In this document: positions 8,671-17,336 of the stretch, one piece after another | Layout of the letters: each line of letters begins with the position of its first letter | Position numbering within the stretch: position 1 is the first letter of the stretch | Assembly: GCA_031291175.1 (NCBI GenBank) | Contig: JARLJO010000060.1 | Location: 124,001 to 188,000, forward strand | Direction of reading: 5' to 3' | Source of the DNA: Gammaproteobacteria bacterium | Lineage (GTDB): Bacteria; Pseudomonadota; Gammaproteobacteria; DSM-16500 | Length of the DNA stretch: 64,000 nucleotides | The notes under the pieces: model-generated | Told to the model about the DNA's origin: nothing | The model's database searches: none | The model's input: only the letters and a program-made list of their open reading frames with translations | Program-made: the position numbers and the translations under genes

Positions 8671-10380
8671 TCAGGCTTTATTACTCAACAAGACCATATT
8701 GTTTTCTTGCTGGATCTTATAAACATGCGTTTTTCGGCTTAGTTTATTGTAATTATCATCATCAGTGATAACAAACACCCTCTTCTCACTATTCCAACGC
8801 TGCCAAAAAGCGGCCTCTTCAATTAACCAATCTTTAGTGTCCTGAAAGACCATGCCATACCACATTTCACGCAACCAATTATCTTTGTGTGGAATATCAG
8901 CCGCATGCCAATCCGCGACAATAGTAATACGTCTTTCTAAATAAATAGGCAGATCCTGATAATATTTATAAAAAGTCACTACTTCGTCATTAGGCTGCAA
9001 ATTAGGCTTTAAGGTCAAAGCGATTGGCTTCACCGATTTATCATTAATAAAAGGCGTACTCGCCACAAAAGTCAGCAGAACCAATACGATTGTTACAGTC
9101 GAACAAGCAAACAAAGGCGCCATGCTTTTTTGACGCGAAACAAAAAATCCGGTCATACCAGAAAACAGAATAATCAGCCCCATCGCACGCAAATAAGGCA
9201 AAAATACAGGAGGTATTTCAATCAAATTGAAAGCAGGCGCCATAAACAAACCCGCACCAATCAAACCGCTGAATATCAGAAAAGCCGTTGATAAAGCCCG
9301 AATCTTTTTTGCATCATGCCAAACTTGATTGAGATAACTTCCAATCAACAGGGCACTGACAGGGAAAATTGGCAAGATATATCCCACCGTCTTTGAACGC
9401 GGAATAGAAAAGAAAACCAGCACAATGAAAAACCACAATAACAGATACAATTCGACCGGATGATGCTTGCGATCTCCCCAAACCAATTTTATTTTCTGAA
9501 CTAGCGACTGAATTAAAAACACAGACCAGGGAAACAAGCCCGCTAAAACCACAGGCACATAAAACCACACCGCCGCCTTACTGTTAAAATCCTGGGTCGT
9601 CAAAAAGCGCGACACTTGCTGCGTGACAAAAAAGAAATGCAAAAACTCTGGATTCGCCTTCTGTACCAACACATACCATGGCACAGTAATCACAAAGAAA
9701 ATTACCATCCCCATGAGCAAACGCATTTTCAGTATGGTATCCCAACGATTTAATAACACTATCCAACTCCCAATAATCATCATGGGAAAGACAATACCGA
9801 TTAAACCTTTGGTGAGAGCGGCAAGCCCTGCAAAAATGTAGGCCGCTATTAATAAATATTTTTTAACGCGCGATGACCCCGCGTGCATCGCCGCAATAAA
9901 ACACAGCAATGAATTGCTAATCAATGAAGCCACTTCTAAATCTAAATTCGTATAATGAGAGCCGCCATAATAAAGAGGGCTTGTGGCTAGAATAATAGCG
10001 GAAAGAATACCGGTGCGGCGATCAAACAAAACGCGTCCGGTGATATAAGTCACAAGACAACCGAGAATACCAATCAACGCTGGCCAAAATCGCAATGACC
10101 ATTCAGCCAAACCAAACATTTTAATGGCTGAAGCTTGTAACCAGTAATAGAGCACAGGCTTATCTAAAAAAGCCACTCCATTTAATCGTGGGGTAATATA
10201 GTCACCCGAAACCACCATCTCTCTTGCCACCTCAGAATAACGCCCTTCATCTGGGGTCACTAAGGCATGGGAACCAATCCAAATTGCATAAAAAAGTCCT
10301 AACAAGACAATAAGGCCAAGCACATCAATGACCCAACTTTGTTTAGCGTTTAAATTTGTTTTGCTAAGGCTGAATAACAC
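8671..10380 (-). CDS. ArnT/PMT-like lipid-linked sugar transferase (GT39/GT83, FlmK-like)
   Basis: 569 residues from GTG 10380, which has AGGA 8-9 nt upstream; a longer frame to 10503 would run over the divergent deacetylase gene and is unlikely. About a dozen hydrophobic helices follow. The first periplasmic loop carries the family motif with the acidic pair (TPDEGRYSEVAREM) and LDKPVLYYW. The C-terminus is a soluble periplasmic domain of ~120 residues. Such enzymes move a sugar from undecaprenyl phosphate to lipid A or another acceptor on the periplasmic face. Its converging neighbours supply the donor lipid (glycosyltransferase and GtrA). ArnT-type or FlmK-type acceptor choice is inference. 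Confidence 0.82.
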   Translation of the reverse strand: MLFSLSKTNLNAKQSWVIDVLGLIVLLGLFYAIWIGSHALVTPDEGRYSEVAREMVVSGDYITPRLNGVAFLDKPVLYYWLQASAIKMFGLAEWSLRFWPALIGILGCLVTYITGRVLFDRRTGILSAIILATSPLYYGGSHYTNLDLEVASLISNSLLCFIAAMHAGSSRVKKYLLIAAYIFAGLAALTKGLIGIVFPMMIIGSWIVLLNRWDTILKMRLLMGMVIFFVITVPWYVLVQKANPEFLHFFFVTQQVSRFLTTQDFNSKAAVWFYVPVVLAGLFPWSVFLIQSLVQKIKLVWGDRKHHPVELYLLLWFFIVLVFFSIPRSKTVGYILPIFPVSALLIGSYLNQVWHDAKKIRALSTAFLIFSGLIGAGLFMAPAFNLIEIPPVFLPYLRAMGLIILFSGMTGFFVSRQKSMAPLFACSTVTIVLVLLTFVASTPFINDKSVKPIALTLKPNLQPNDEVVTFYKYYQDLPIYLERRITIVADWHAADIPHKDNWLREMWYGMVFQDTKDWLIEEAAFWQRWNSEKRVFVITDDDNYNKLSRKTHVYKIQQENNMVLLSNKA

Positions 10381-10446
10381 TTGTTGATTCCTGCAATTTA
10401 ATCTAAGCTTTTCGGAAGATTTTAATACACAAAAGCACTGTATACT

Positions 10447-11241
10447 ATGAAACGCATTATTCTCTGCGCCGACGATTATGGACAAAATCCTGCTATTTCT
10501 CAAGCCATTATTGCCTTATTGGAGAAAAAGCGGCTATCTGCAACCAGCTGTCTCACGACGTCAGCTGATTGGCTGGAACAGGCTCGCAACCTGGAATCAT
10601 TTAAAAACCAAGCAGATATTGGATTACATTTCAATTTAACGGAAGAAACTCCTCTTGCTGAACCCGTTTCCCGCTTAATTCTCAAATCACATTTAAGGCT
10701 GCTAAATAAAAAAGCCATTATAGCGGAGTGCCATGCACAATTAGATCTATTTCTACAAGGCACTGGCCGATTACCGGATTTTATTGATGGCCACCAACAT
10801 GTGCATCAATTTCCCGTGATACGCGATGCGCTATTTACCGTTTATGAGGAGCGTTTACGCGATAATCAGACTTACGTCCGATGCACCTATAATCCCAATA
10901 GCCTCCTACGCTTCCAGGCGGTAGGCTACACCAAGCAATTGATCATCCAATTGTGTGGCGCGCGCGAATTTAAAAGACAGCTCCTAGCACGCCAAATTCC
11001 CCACAATCACTCATTTTCCGGCATTTACGACTTTGAAAACGCAGCAAAATACGCTGAATTCTTCCCGCAATTTGTCCAGCAAGTTCAAGAGGGTGGCCTG
11101 ATTATGTGTCACCCTGGTTTAAAAGAAGCAACACCAAGCACAGATACAATCGCCAACTCCCGAATCATCGAATATGACTACCTCTCAACAGATAAATTCC
11201 CTAATGTTGACCTTATCCGTTTTAAAGAAACCCTCAAATAA
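10447..11241 (+). CDS. YdjC/ChbG/NaxD-family carbohydrate deacetylase
   Basis: 264 residues. The N-terminal motif CADDYG supplies the catalytic Asp and metal ligand, GLHFNLTEE follows, then DGHQHVHQFP with metal-binding His residues, and a late CHPG. Family members remove N-acetyl groups from sugars: ChbG from chitobiose, HpnK in hopanoid synthesis, and NaxD from undecaprenyl-phosphate-GalNAc in Francisella lipid A modification. The neighbouring glycosyltransferase, flippase and ArnT-like genes favour a NaxD-like role over chitobiose use. It is divergent from the ArnT-like gene with 66 bp between the starts. Confidence 0.82.
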   Translation: MKRIILCADDYGQNPAISQAIIALLEKKRLSATSCLTTSADWLEQARNLESFKNQADIGLHFNLTEETPLAEPVSRLILKSHLRLLNKKAIIAECHAQLDLFLQGTGRLPDFIDGHQHVHQFPVIRDALFTVYEERLRDNQTYVRCTYNPNSLLRFQAVGYTKQLIIQLCGAREFKRQLLARQIPHNHSFSGIYDFENAAKYAEFFPQFVQQVQEGGLIMCHPGLKEATPSTDTIANSRIIEYDYLSTDKFPNVDLIRFKETLK

Positions 11242-11297
11242 TGGTCACCAACAACACAGCACCAACTGTTATTATTTGGCCAATACTGGCATATAAA

Positions 11298-11313
11298 TGT
11301 CCCACGTGGAACA
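11298..11313. promoter_or_regulatory. parS-like palindrome (candidate ParB binding site)
   Basis: TGTCCCACGTGGAACA is a 16-bp palindrome with one mismatch. It differs by one base from TGTTCCACGTGGAACA, the form of the bacterial chromosomal parS site known from Pseudomonas. It lies in a 329-bp gap between the deacetylase and pilin genes that otherwise holds only a dispersed repeat. Other CACGTG cores in the window (for example in serA and in murB) lack the flanking arms. Confidence 0.6.
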
Positions 11314-11418
11314 TTTTAATTCATTTTGGACATTATATGACAATTGCAAACCCCTTGAAAAACAGGTAATTTCTCCGCTCTGCTTCTACCTTACTCAGCC
11401 AATGACACCTCTCCCGAT

Positions 11419-11446
11419 GTACCGTGGCTTGTCCACGATATCCAGA
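11419..11446. repeat. Dispersed palindromic repeat, GGCTTGTCC type, copy 1
   Basis: The core CGTGGCTTGTCCACG is followed by ATATCCAGA. It aligns over 28 bp, with about five differences, to 17017-17045 (CCGCGGCTTGTCCGCGGGATCCAG in two halves). Both copies are intergenic. This is the kind of short palindromic element that is scattered through many genomes. Confidence 0.65.
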
Positions 11447-11570
11447 AAACTCTCGAACCCGGTTTCAATCGCTGGATACAGCGAATAAACACCACGGCAC
11501 GACAAAGTTCTCGGCAAAAACCTCTCACACCCTATTCGTACATTTACAAACCAGATCAAGGATAAACATT

Positions 11571-11975
11571 ATGCAAATTCCATCTCGCATCCGCGGCTTT
11601 TCTTTAATTGAACTAATGATCGTCGTCACTATTATCGGCATCTTATCGATGGTAGCGATCCCCTCCTATCAAAACTACACCAAAAGAGCGCGCTTTACAG
11701 AGGTCATCATCGCCGCCGAACCCTTTAAAATTGCTGTAAGCTTGGCTTTACAATCCGGCGCCACTCTCGACACGCTCACAAACGGCATCCAAGGGATACC
11801 TTCTTCACCCAAAGCCACTAAGAACCTAGCCAACCTTACCATCCAACACGGCGCAATCATTGCCACTGGCACACAAGCGGCAGGCGGCGCAACCTACATC
11901 TTAAAACCGAATACCGATGGTAGCGATTGGACAGTCAGCGGAACCTGCTTAAAGGAAGGCTTGTGTGAAGCATAA
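11571..11975 (+). CDS. pilA: Type IV major pilin / PilA-like prepilin
   Basis: 134 residues. The leader MQIPSRIRG is followed by the mature N-terminus FSLIELMIVVTIIGIL with Glu5, the class IV prepilin signature cleaved after Gly by PilD. A hydrophobic helix follows, then a short globular region. Two Cys near the C-terminus (CLKEGLC) form the usual D-loop disulfide, here unusually small. ATG 11571 has AAGGA upstream. It is the first gene of a tightly packed pilus operon and overlaps pilB by 11 nt. Whether it is the major or a minor pilin cannot be told. Confidence 0.88.
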   Translation: MQIPSRIRGFSLIELMIVVTIIGILSMVAIPSYQNYTKRARFTEVIIAAEPFKIAVSLALQSGATLDTLTNGIQGIPSSPKATKNLANLTIQHGAIIATGTQAAGGATYILKPNTDGSDWTVSGTCLKEGLCEA

Positions 11976-13275
11976 TGAATTCAGTAGCCGACATTTCGCA
12001 GCCCATCTGATACAAGAAGACTTAGATCCGGCTTTTACTCAAAATACGATGCCTTTTGTCGTCAAAGAAAATACTAAAGGATACGATGACCCCATTATTC
12101 ATTTCGTAAATAACATCATCTATGACGCGCTACAAAAATCTGCATCAGATATTCATATTGAACCCTATGAAAATCTTTGTCGCATTCGATATCGTCAAGA
12201 TGGCATCCTATACGAGATCACAACAGTGCCATTTAATTTAGCCAGTCGACTCGTCACACGCTTAAAAGTCATGGCGAATTTAGATATATCTGAACGCCGT
12301 CTTCCGCAAGACGGCCGCTTCCAGTTGAATCAAAAGCATAATCACACAATCGATGTGCGCATGAATACCTGCCCCACTCTCTTCGGCGAAAAAGTGGTAC
12401 TGCGACTGTTAGATGAAAAAAAAATTTCGCTCAGTGTCGATGCGCTCGGCATGACCAGCGCTCAAAAAGCGATTTTTCTCAACAAAATCACGCAACCCCA
12501 AGGCATGATCCTGGTAACAGGCCCGACAGGCAGCGGCAAAACCGTGACACTCTATGCAGCCCTCAGACACTTAAATACTACCGAAAAAAATATTTCGACT
12601 ATCGAAGATCCGATTGAAATTCAATTGAACGGTATTAATCAAGTCAGCATTCATCCCAAAATTGGTTTGGATTTTTCGACGCTGCTACGCACCTTCTTGC
12701 GACAAGACCCTGACATCATTATGGTTGGCGAAATTCGAGATCACGAAACCGCTAAAATAGCGCTACAAGCCGCACAAACCGGACACCTGGTCTTGTCGAC
12801 CATTCACACCAATAGTGCTGCTGAAACATTAATTCGCTTACAAGCCATGGGCATCGCCCCCTATGACATAGCCTGCTCTCTTTCGCTTGTTGTCGCACAA
12901 AGACTAGTAAGAAAATTATGCCCCCACTGCAAATCTAGCGTCTGCGTCCCGACCGAATTACTGAATATGAACGATGCGACTGCATCGACTGTCACCCTCT
13001 ATGAAGCGAGAGGATGCGAACATTGTTTGAATGGTTATTGTGGCCGCTTAGGAATATATGAATTTTTATCCATGACAGAGGAGACCACACACCACATTCT
13101 CAGTGGTAAGCCTTTATCGCAATTGTCTCATCTCAATGCATTTAGCTCATTGCACCAAATCGCCATCGAAAAATTGAAAGCTGGCGAAACCACTCTTGCT
13201 GAAATCAATCGCGTTATTCAACGAGATCCACCGTTATCCTCTTCCACTGAGCATGCATCAAATGAAATCCTATAA
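11965..13275 (+). CDS. pilB: Type IV pilus assembly ATPase PilB (short form)
   Basis: 436 residues. Walker A is GPTGSGKT at 186-193, the Asp box is around TIEDPIE, Walker B is DIIMVGEIRD at 250-259, and the His box is TGHLVLSTIHTN. A zinc motif pairs CPHC (~319) with CEHC (~350). It is an AAA-type motor that drives pilin polymerisation at the inner membrane. PilB is usually ~560-570 residues. Here the N-terminal MshEN/GSPII domain is missing and only ~40 residues precede the N2 domain. The GTG start has a good AAGGAAGG site and overlaps the pilin gene by 11 nt. Confidence 0.9.
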   Translation: MKHNEFSSRHFAAHLIQEDLDPAFTQNTMPFVVKENTKGYDDPIIHFVNNIIYDALQKSASDIHIEPYENLCRIRYRQDGILYEITTVPFNLASRLVTRLKVMANLDISERRLPQDGRFQLNQKHNHTIDVRMNTCPTLFGEKVVLRLLDEKKISLSVDALGMTSAQKAIFLNKITQPQGMILVTGPTGSGKTVTLYAALRHLNTTEKNISTIEDPIEIQLNGINQVSIHPKIGLDFSTLLRTFLRQDPDIIMVGEIRDHETAKIALQAAQTGHLVLSTIHTNSAAETLIRLQAMGIAPYDIACSLSLVVAQRLVRKLCPHCKSSVCVPTELLNMNDATASTVTLYEARGCEHCLNGYCGRLGIYEFLSMTEETTHHILSGKPLSQLSHLNAFSSLHQIAIEKLKAGETTLAEINRVIQRDPPLSSSTEHASNEIL

Positions 13276-14416
13276 ATTACAAATCTATCATCAAATTCAT
13301 CTATGGTCGGAGATAGCTGCGCAAAAAAATAAACCGCAGCGACGAGAGGCCAAAAAATTTAAAATCTCTTTTAAACGACAAACACAAAAAATAGCGGCCA
13401 GTGATATGATGCTATTTTTTCGGCAATTAGCGACACTGATTGCCGCTGACATTTCCTTAGTAAAAAGTTGCGATATTTTACAGCTTAGCCAGAAAAAAAT
13501 GTCACTGCGGCTTCTTATCCAAGCCATGCAAAGCCACCTGAACTCTGGCAAATCCCTGACTAGCCTACTACACCAATATCCACACTATTTTGATTCACTG
13601 ACCTGCCAACTGATTTACATTGGAGAACAAAGCGGAAAATTGGATACAATGTTAAACCGCATAGCCCTGCACAAAGAAAAAGCCTTACATCTTAAAAATA
13701 AAATCAAACAGGCCTTAATCTATCCTACCATTGTCATGATAGTGGCTTTTACTCTAGTCACCACGATGTTGATCTTTGTTATTCCGCGTTTTGCTGATCT
13801 TTTTCAACAATTTCATGGAGACCTGCCACGGTTCACACAACTTGTTATCCAACTATCTGATCTATTGCGACATCACGCTTTGTTATTCCTGGTTCCTATC
13901 ATTGGCATAGTGTTATTGGGAAGATACGCAAAAAAAATTCCCAAACACCACAAAATAGACAAACTCATTTTAAAATTACCCTTCCTTGGCAATTTCATTC
14001 AAAAAACTTTCTTCGCACAATTTGCCCGCTCCCTTTCAACCCTATCATCCGCCGGTATACCTCTGCTCAATGCGTTGAAAATGATGTCAGATTTTAGTAA
14101 TAATTCTATTTTTACTACAGCCGTAGCCACATTAAAAAATGAAATTGCAACAGGCCACGATCTTTATCACGCAATGCAAGTATCTCGCGTCTTTCCTCAC
14201 TTAATGATTCAAATGGTAAGAGTCGGTGAAGAATCCGGCTCAACGGAACAAATGCTCGAAAAAATAGCGTCTTTCTATGAAACAGAGACAGACGAATGGA
14301 TAAATAATTTTAGTCACTTATTAGAACCCTTGATTATAATTATTCTAGGTGTTTTAATCGGTGGAATAGTGATTGCAATGTATCTGCCGATCTTTAAATT
14401 AGGGGCTATTATTTGA
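13262..14416 (+). CDS. pilC: Type IV pilus inner-membrane platform protein PilC
   Basis: 384 residues from ATG 13262, overlapping pilB by 14 nt. Two GspF/PilC repeats are visible, each with the FxRQLATLI or FARSLSTLSSAGI start and a (Y)IGEQSGKLD or VGEESGSTE motif. Three hydrophobic helices follow the family pattern, two in the middle and one at the C-terminus. The N-terminal ~45 residues are basic and variable. It anchors the PilB motor in the inner membrane. Confidence 0.9.
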   Translation: MKSYKLQIYHQIHLWSEIAAQKNKPQRREAKKFKISFKRQTQKIAASDMMLFFRQLATLIAADISLVKSCDILQLSQKKMSLRLLIQAMQSHLNSGKSLTSLLHQYPHYFDSLTCQLIYIGEQSGKLDTMLNRIALHKEKALHLKNKIKQALIYPTIVMIVAFTLVTTMLIFVIPRFADLFQQFHGDLPRFTQLVIQLSDLLRHHALLFLVPIIGIVLLGRYAKKIPKHHKIDKLILKLPFLGNFIQKTFFAQFARSLSTLSSAGIPLLNALKMMSDFSNNSIFTTAVATLKNEIATGHDLYHAMQVSRVFPHLMIQMVRVGEESGSTEQMLEKIASFYETETDEWINNFSHLLEPLIIIILGVLIGGIVIAMYLPIFKLGAII

Positions 14417-15288
14417 TGGACACCATTCATTTCTTAAACGAAAACCCTAATTTTTTCCTCATGGTCGTTGCGGCCTTATCCTTGATTGTTGGTAGCTTCT
14501 TAAATGTCGTCATTTATCGCTTACCACGCATGATCGAAAATGACTGGAATCAAGAATGCCGCCAATATTTAGGATTTAAAAACGCAGAAACCGAACCTAC
14601 CAAGACATTCAGCTTATCGCTTCCCTTCTCGCACTGCCCTGAATGCAAAAAAACACTCAAACCATGGCATAACATACCTATCATTAGTTATATTGTATTA
14701 GGCGGTAAATGCGCCTATTGCAAAGCGAAGATTTCCGTACGTTATCCCTTTGTAGAAGCTCTGACTTGTTTTACCTCAGTTTATATTGCAATGCATTTTG
14801 GATTCACCTGGCAAACGTTGGCGGCATTATTTTTCACTTGGATATTAATCGCATTAACTTTTATTGATCTGGATTTCCAATTACTCCCTGATCAACTGAC
14901 TTTCTCTTTATTAGGTCTAGGATTGGGCTGCAGCTTATTCAATCTTTTTTGTTCGAGCCAAGATGCTATCATTGGTGCGATTGCGGGTTATCTGCTTTTT
15001 GCTATCACACAAGCTATCTTTAAGCTCGTCACCGGCAAAGTGGGCATGGGTGAAGGCGACTACAAATTCCTTGCGGCGTTAGGCGCATTTATCGGCTGGC
15101 AAATGTTACCTGTCATCATCTTACTTGCCTCTATTAGTGGTATCATCATCGGTGTCACCCATATGGTGATAAAACATCAATTCAAAAGTATCCCTTTACC
15201 ATTTGGGCCTTATTTAGCCGTTGCCGGTTGGATAAGCTTAATGTGGGGATCCGACATAATGAGAATATACCTTCATGTCATCCAATAA
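14416..15288 (+). CDS. pilD: Prepilin peptidase / N-methyltransferase PilD
   Basis: 290 residues. The N-terminal helix GSFLNVVIYRLP leads into the cytoplasmic zinc domain with CPEC and CAYC pairs. Several membrane helices follow, with the two catalytic aspartates in TFIDLDFQLLPD and GMGEGDYKFL. It cleaves prepilin leaders after Gly and methylates the new N-terminal Phe. It also serves type II secretion pseudopilins if they exist elsewhere. The ATG shares its first base with the pilC stop (TGATG), and the gene overlaps coaE by 14 nt. Confidence 0.93.
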   Translation: MDTIHFLNENPNFFLMVVAALSLIVGSFLNVVIYRLPRMIENDWNQECRQYLGFKNAETEPTKTFSLSLPFSHCPECKKTLKPWHNIPIISYIVLGGKCAYCKAKISVRYPFVEALTCFTSVYIAMHFGFTWQTLAALFFTWILIALTFIDLDFQLLPDQLTFSLLGLGLGCSLFNLFCSSQDAIIGAIAGYLLFAITQAIFKLVTGKVGMGEGDYKFLAALGAFIGWQMLPVIILLASISGIIIGVTHMVIKHQFKSIPLPFGPYLAVAGWISLMWGSDIMRIYLHVIQ

Positions 15289-15889
15289 ATTAGTGATCGG
15301 TTTAACCGGCGGTATCGGTAGCGGCAAATCCACAGTAGCCGATCTTTTTGCAGATCGCGGTGTTGATGTCATTGATACTGATCGTATCGCACGTGAGCTA
15401 ACAGACCCAGGCCAACCTGCCTATCATGCGATTGTCGAAAAATTTGGCCGTTATGTTGTCATGGGTAACACACACTTAAATCGCAAAACATTACGTAAAT
15501 ACATTTTTTCAGATGATAGCTTACGCGTTTGGCTAGAACAGTTATTGCATCCCCTCATTCGCCAAGAGCTCGCGCGTCGCATTGCAGCATCCGAGGCGCC
15601 TTATTGCATGGCTGTCATTCCTCTGCTGTTTGAAAATGAAATAAACCCTCTCATCACTCGCACTTTGGTAGTCGATGTCCCAGAAGAAGTTCAACTCACG
15701 CGCACACAATTACGTGATATGAACACACCAGAAGAAGTTGAAGCCATCATGAAAAGCCAGGTCACTCGCGAAAAGCGCCTGGGATCAGCGGATGATGTGA
15801 TTTACAACGATAAAAAGATTCAAGATTTAATCCCTCAAGTAGAAAAACTGCACGCCTCCTATCTTGCACTGGTTGGAAACAGCGGCTAA
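15275..15889 (+). CDS. coaE: Dephospho-CoA kinase
   Basis: 204 residues. The P-loop GLTGGIGSGKST lies near residues 9-20, then DTDRIAREL and PLLFENEI, and a C-terminal Q-x5-R type region (TREKRL). It phosphorylates dephospho-CoA at the 3' hydroxyl, the last step of CoA synthesis. It is coupled to pilD by a 14-nt overlap, the common pilD-coaE order in gammaproteobacteria. Confidence 0.93.
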   Translation: MSSNKLVIGLTGGIGSGKSTVADLFADRGVDVIDTDRIARELTDPGQPAYHAIVEKFGRYVVMGNTHLNRKTLRKYIFSDDSLRVWLEQLLHPLIRQELARRIAASEAPYCMAVIPLLFENEINPLITRTLVVDVPEEVQLTRTQLRDMNTPEEVEAIMKSQVTREKRLGSADDVIYNDKKIQDLIPQVEKLHASYLALVGNSG

Positions 15890-15991
15890 GCCGCTGTTCT
15901 GTTTCATATACTATGCAATTGATGCAGCACTTCTCAAAAAAGCGTGTTATTATTGCGCGGTGCAGCAACCTGACTAGTAGAATGAAAACCC

Positions 15992-16759
15992 ATGATTGCA
16001 GATGCTATAATTTACGAACAGCCTTTGAATGAATTAATCCGCGTGTGTTTACGCCTGGAACAATTATTCTATCAAATTGATCATCAAGTGAATGATGTTT
16101 CCATTGCGGGCACTCGTAATGTCGTATCGACCATTGTGAATATTTTACAAGTTCTGGATCGCCCTGATTTAAAAGCAAAACTCGCAAAAGAATTGGGCCA
16201 TCATCTCAGTAATTTAATGCGTCTAGAAAACACCCCACATATTGATCAAGATAAATTACGTCAATTGTTGCGACAATTGGATGATCTCATTCGCTGCTTC
16301 ATTGATAGCAGTGGCAAAATTGGTCAAAACCTACGCGACATTGAGATGTTAAACAATCTGCGTCTACATTTAACAACGCCAGGTGGTGGTTGTAGTTTTG
16401 ACATTCCCCTCTTCCACAATTGGCTCCAGCAACACGCGGATATTCGTCTTGATACGATCAAGTCCTGGATGGTTGAATTTAATGCTATCCGCACTACGGT
16501 TAGCTTGATCTTGCAGTTGGTCCGAGAAGGCACCAAAATCCAGGAAAAAACAGCTGATCACGGCTTTTATCAAGAATTATTAGATTCACAACTCAACTTA
16601 AGATTGATTCGAGTTGCTGTTCCCAAGAACATCGTGGCCTACCCTGAAATCAGTGTTGGCCGACACTTTTTGAGCATACGTTACTTCGCCCCTACTGTGA
16701 ACGAAAGACCTGCTCAATATGCAGACAACCTTTCCTTCTGGCTAGCTTACGGCGGTTAA
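15992..16759 (+). CDS. zapD: Cell division protein ZapD
   Basis: 255 residues, mostly helical, starting IIYEQPLNELIRVCLRLEQL as in ZapD (YacF). The C-terminal beta-rich part includes PEISVGRHFLSIRYF. ZapD crosslinks FtsZ filaments in the cytoplasm by binding the FtsZ C-terminal peptide, and that peptide (LDIPAFLRR) is present in the FtsZ of this window. It sits between coaE and yacG, the conserved order, after a 102-bp gap that contains no other gene. Confidence 0.9.
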   Translation: MIADAIIYEQPLNELIRVCLRLEQLFYQIDHQVNDVSIAGTRNVVSTIVNILQVLDRPDLKAKLAKELGHHLSNLMRLENTPHIDQDKLRQLLRQLDDLIRCFIDSSGKIGQNLRDIEMLNNLRLHLTTPGGGCSFDIPLFHNWLQQHADIRLDTIKSWMVEFNAIRTTVSLILQLVREGTKIQEKTADHGFYQELLDSQLNLRLIRVAVPKNIVAYPEISVGRHFLSIRYFAPTVNERPAQYADNLSFWLAYGG

Positions 16760-16762
16760 CCC

Positions 16763-16966
16763 ATGACATCATCAAAACTCGAAAATATCGTATGCCCCAC
16801 CTGTCATAAAAAAGGCTCATGGAGACAAGACAATCCATACCGTCCTTTCTGCTCTGATCGATGCAAACTGATTGACCTCGGTGAATGGGCTGATGAAAGC
16901 CGCAAAATCCCCGGCGAAACCGTCAACCCAGAAAATCTAGACAGCAACGAAGATCAAGATATCTAA
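16763..16966 (+). CDS. yacG: DNA gyrase inhibitor YacG (zinc-binding)
   Basis: 67 residues with the four-Cys zinc site CPTC...FCSDRC and the conserved [10 protein letters not shown] segment. The tail is acidic. YacG binds GyrB and inhibits gyrase in E. coli. It starts 3 nt after the zapD stop and is the last gene of the pil-coaE-zapD-yacG run. Confidence 0.92.
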   Translation: MTSSKLENIVCPTCHKKGSWRQDNPYRPFCSDRCKLIDLGEWADESRKIPGETVNPENLDSNEDQDI

Positions 16967-17016
16967 ATTCCGCATAACAGTCTTAAAACTACCATCTTCC
17001 CAAATCCACTGCCTAC

Positions 17017-17045
17017 GTCCCGCGGCTTGTCCGCGGGATCCAGAG
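17017..17045. repeat. Dispersed palindromic repeat, GGCTTGTCC type, copy 2
   Basis: The perfect palindromic core CCCGCGGCTTGTCCGCGGG is followed by ATCCAGAG. It is related to 11419-11446. Confidence 0.68.
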
Positions 17046-17124
17046 CTAGCCATAAAAGAGCTTAAATTAATAGCCTTTTTACATTGGCTCATTGCACAGA
17101 GAACCCCAACGTAGCACAAAGTAG

Positions 17125-17169
17125 CGCGGACTAAGACCCCCCCGCTTTTTGTGGGGGTCTTAGTCCGCG
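17125..17169. repeat. Perfect 17-bp inverted repeat
   Basis: CGCGGACTAAGACCCCC (17125-17141) is exactly complementary to 17153-17169, across an 11-nt loop with a T run in its middle. The stem is too long and has no 3' T tract, so it is not a normal terminator, although it lies between convergent genes. Confidence 0.85.
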
Positions 17170-17304
17170 AACCCCTGCCAAATCAAATCACAGGACATTC
17201 ACTCGGCACATACGAATCAAAAATCCCCGCCGTACTCATTAAAACCCACGGGTATCACATTTTTGTCGCACAGCTTGGGTTTTGTACTAAAAATAGGGGG
17301 TTTC

Positions 17305-17336
17305 TAAAAATAGTTTCCCCCCTTCGCGGGAAAGAC
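17305..17336. repeat. Dispersed palindromic repeat, CCCGC type, copy 2
   Basis: It reads AAAAATAGTTTCCC then CCCTTCGCGGGAAAGAC, the reverse-strand equivalent of copy 1 at 6576-6612 with a few changes. Confidence 0.65.

Noticed and set aside
11297-11488. 63-codon frame over the parS-like site
   Set aside because: Short, no ribosome site, and it spans two non-coding palindromes.
11490-11520. CGGCACGAC as a sigma-54 promoter for the pilin
   Set aside because: The -12 GC does not fall at the needed distance from GG.
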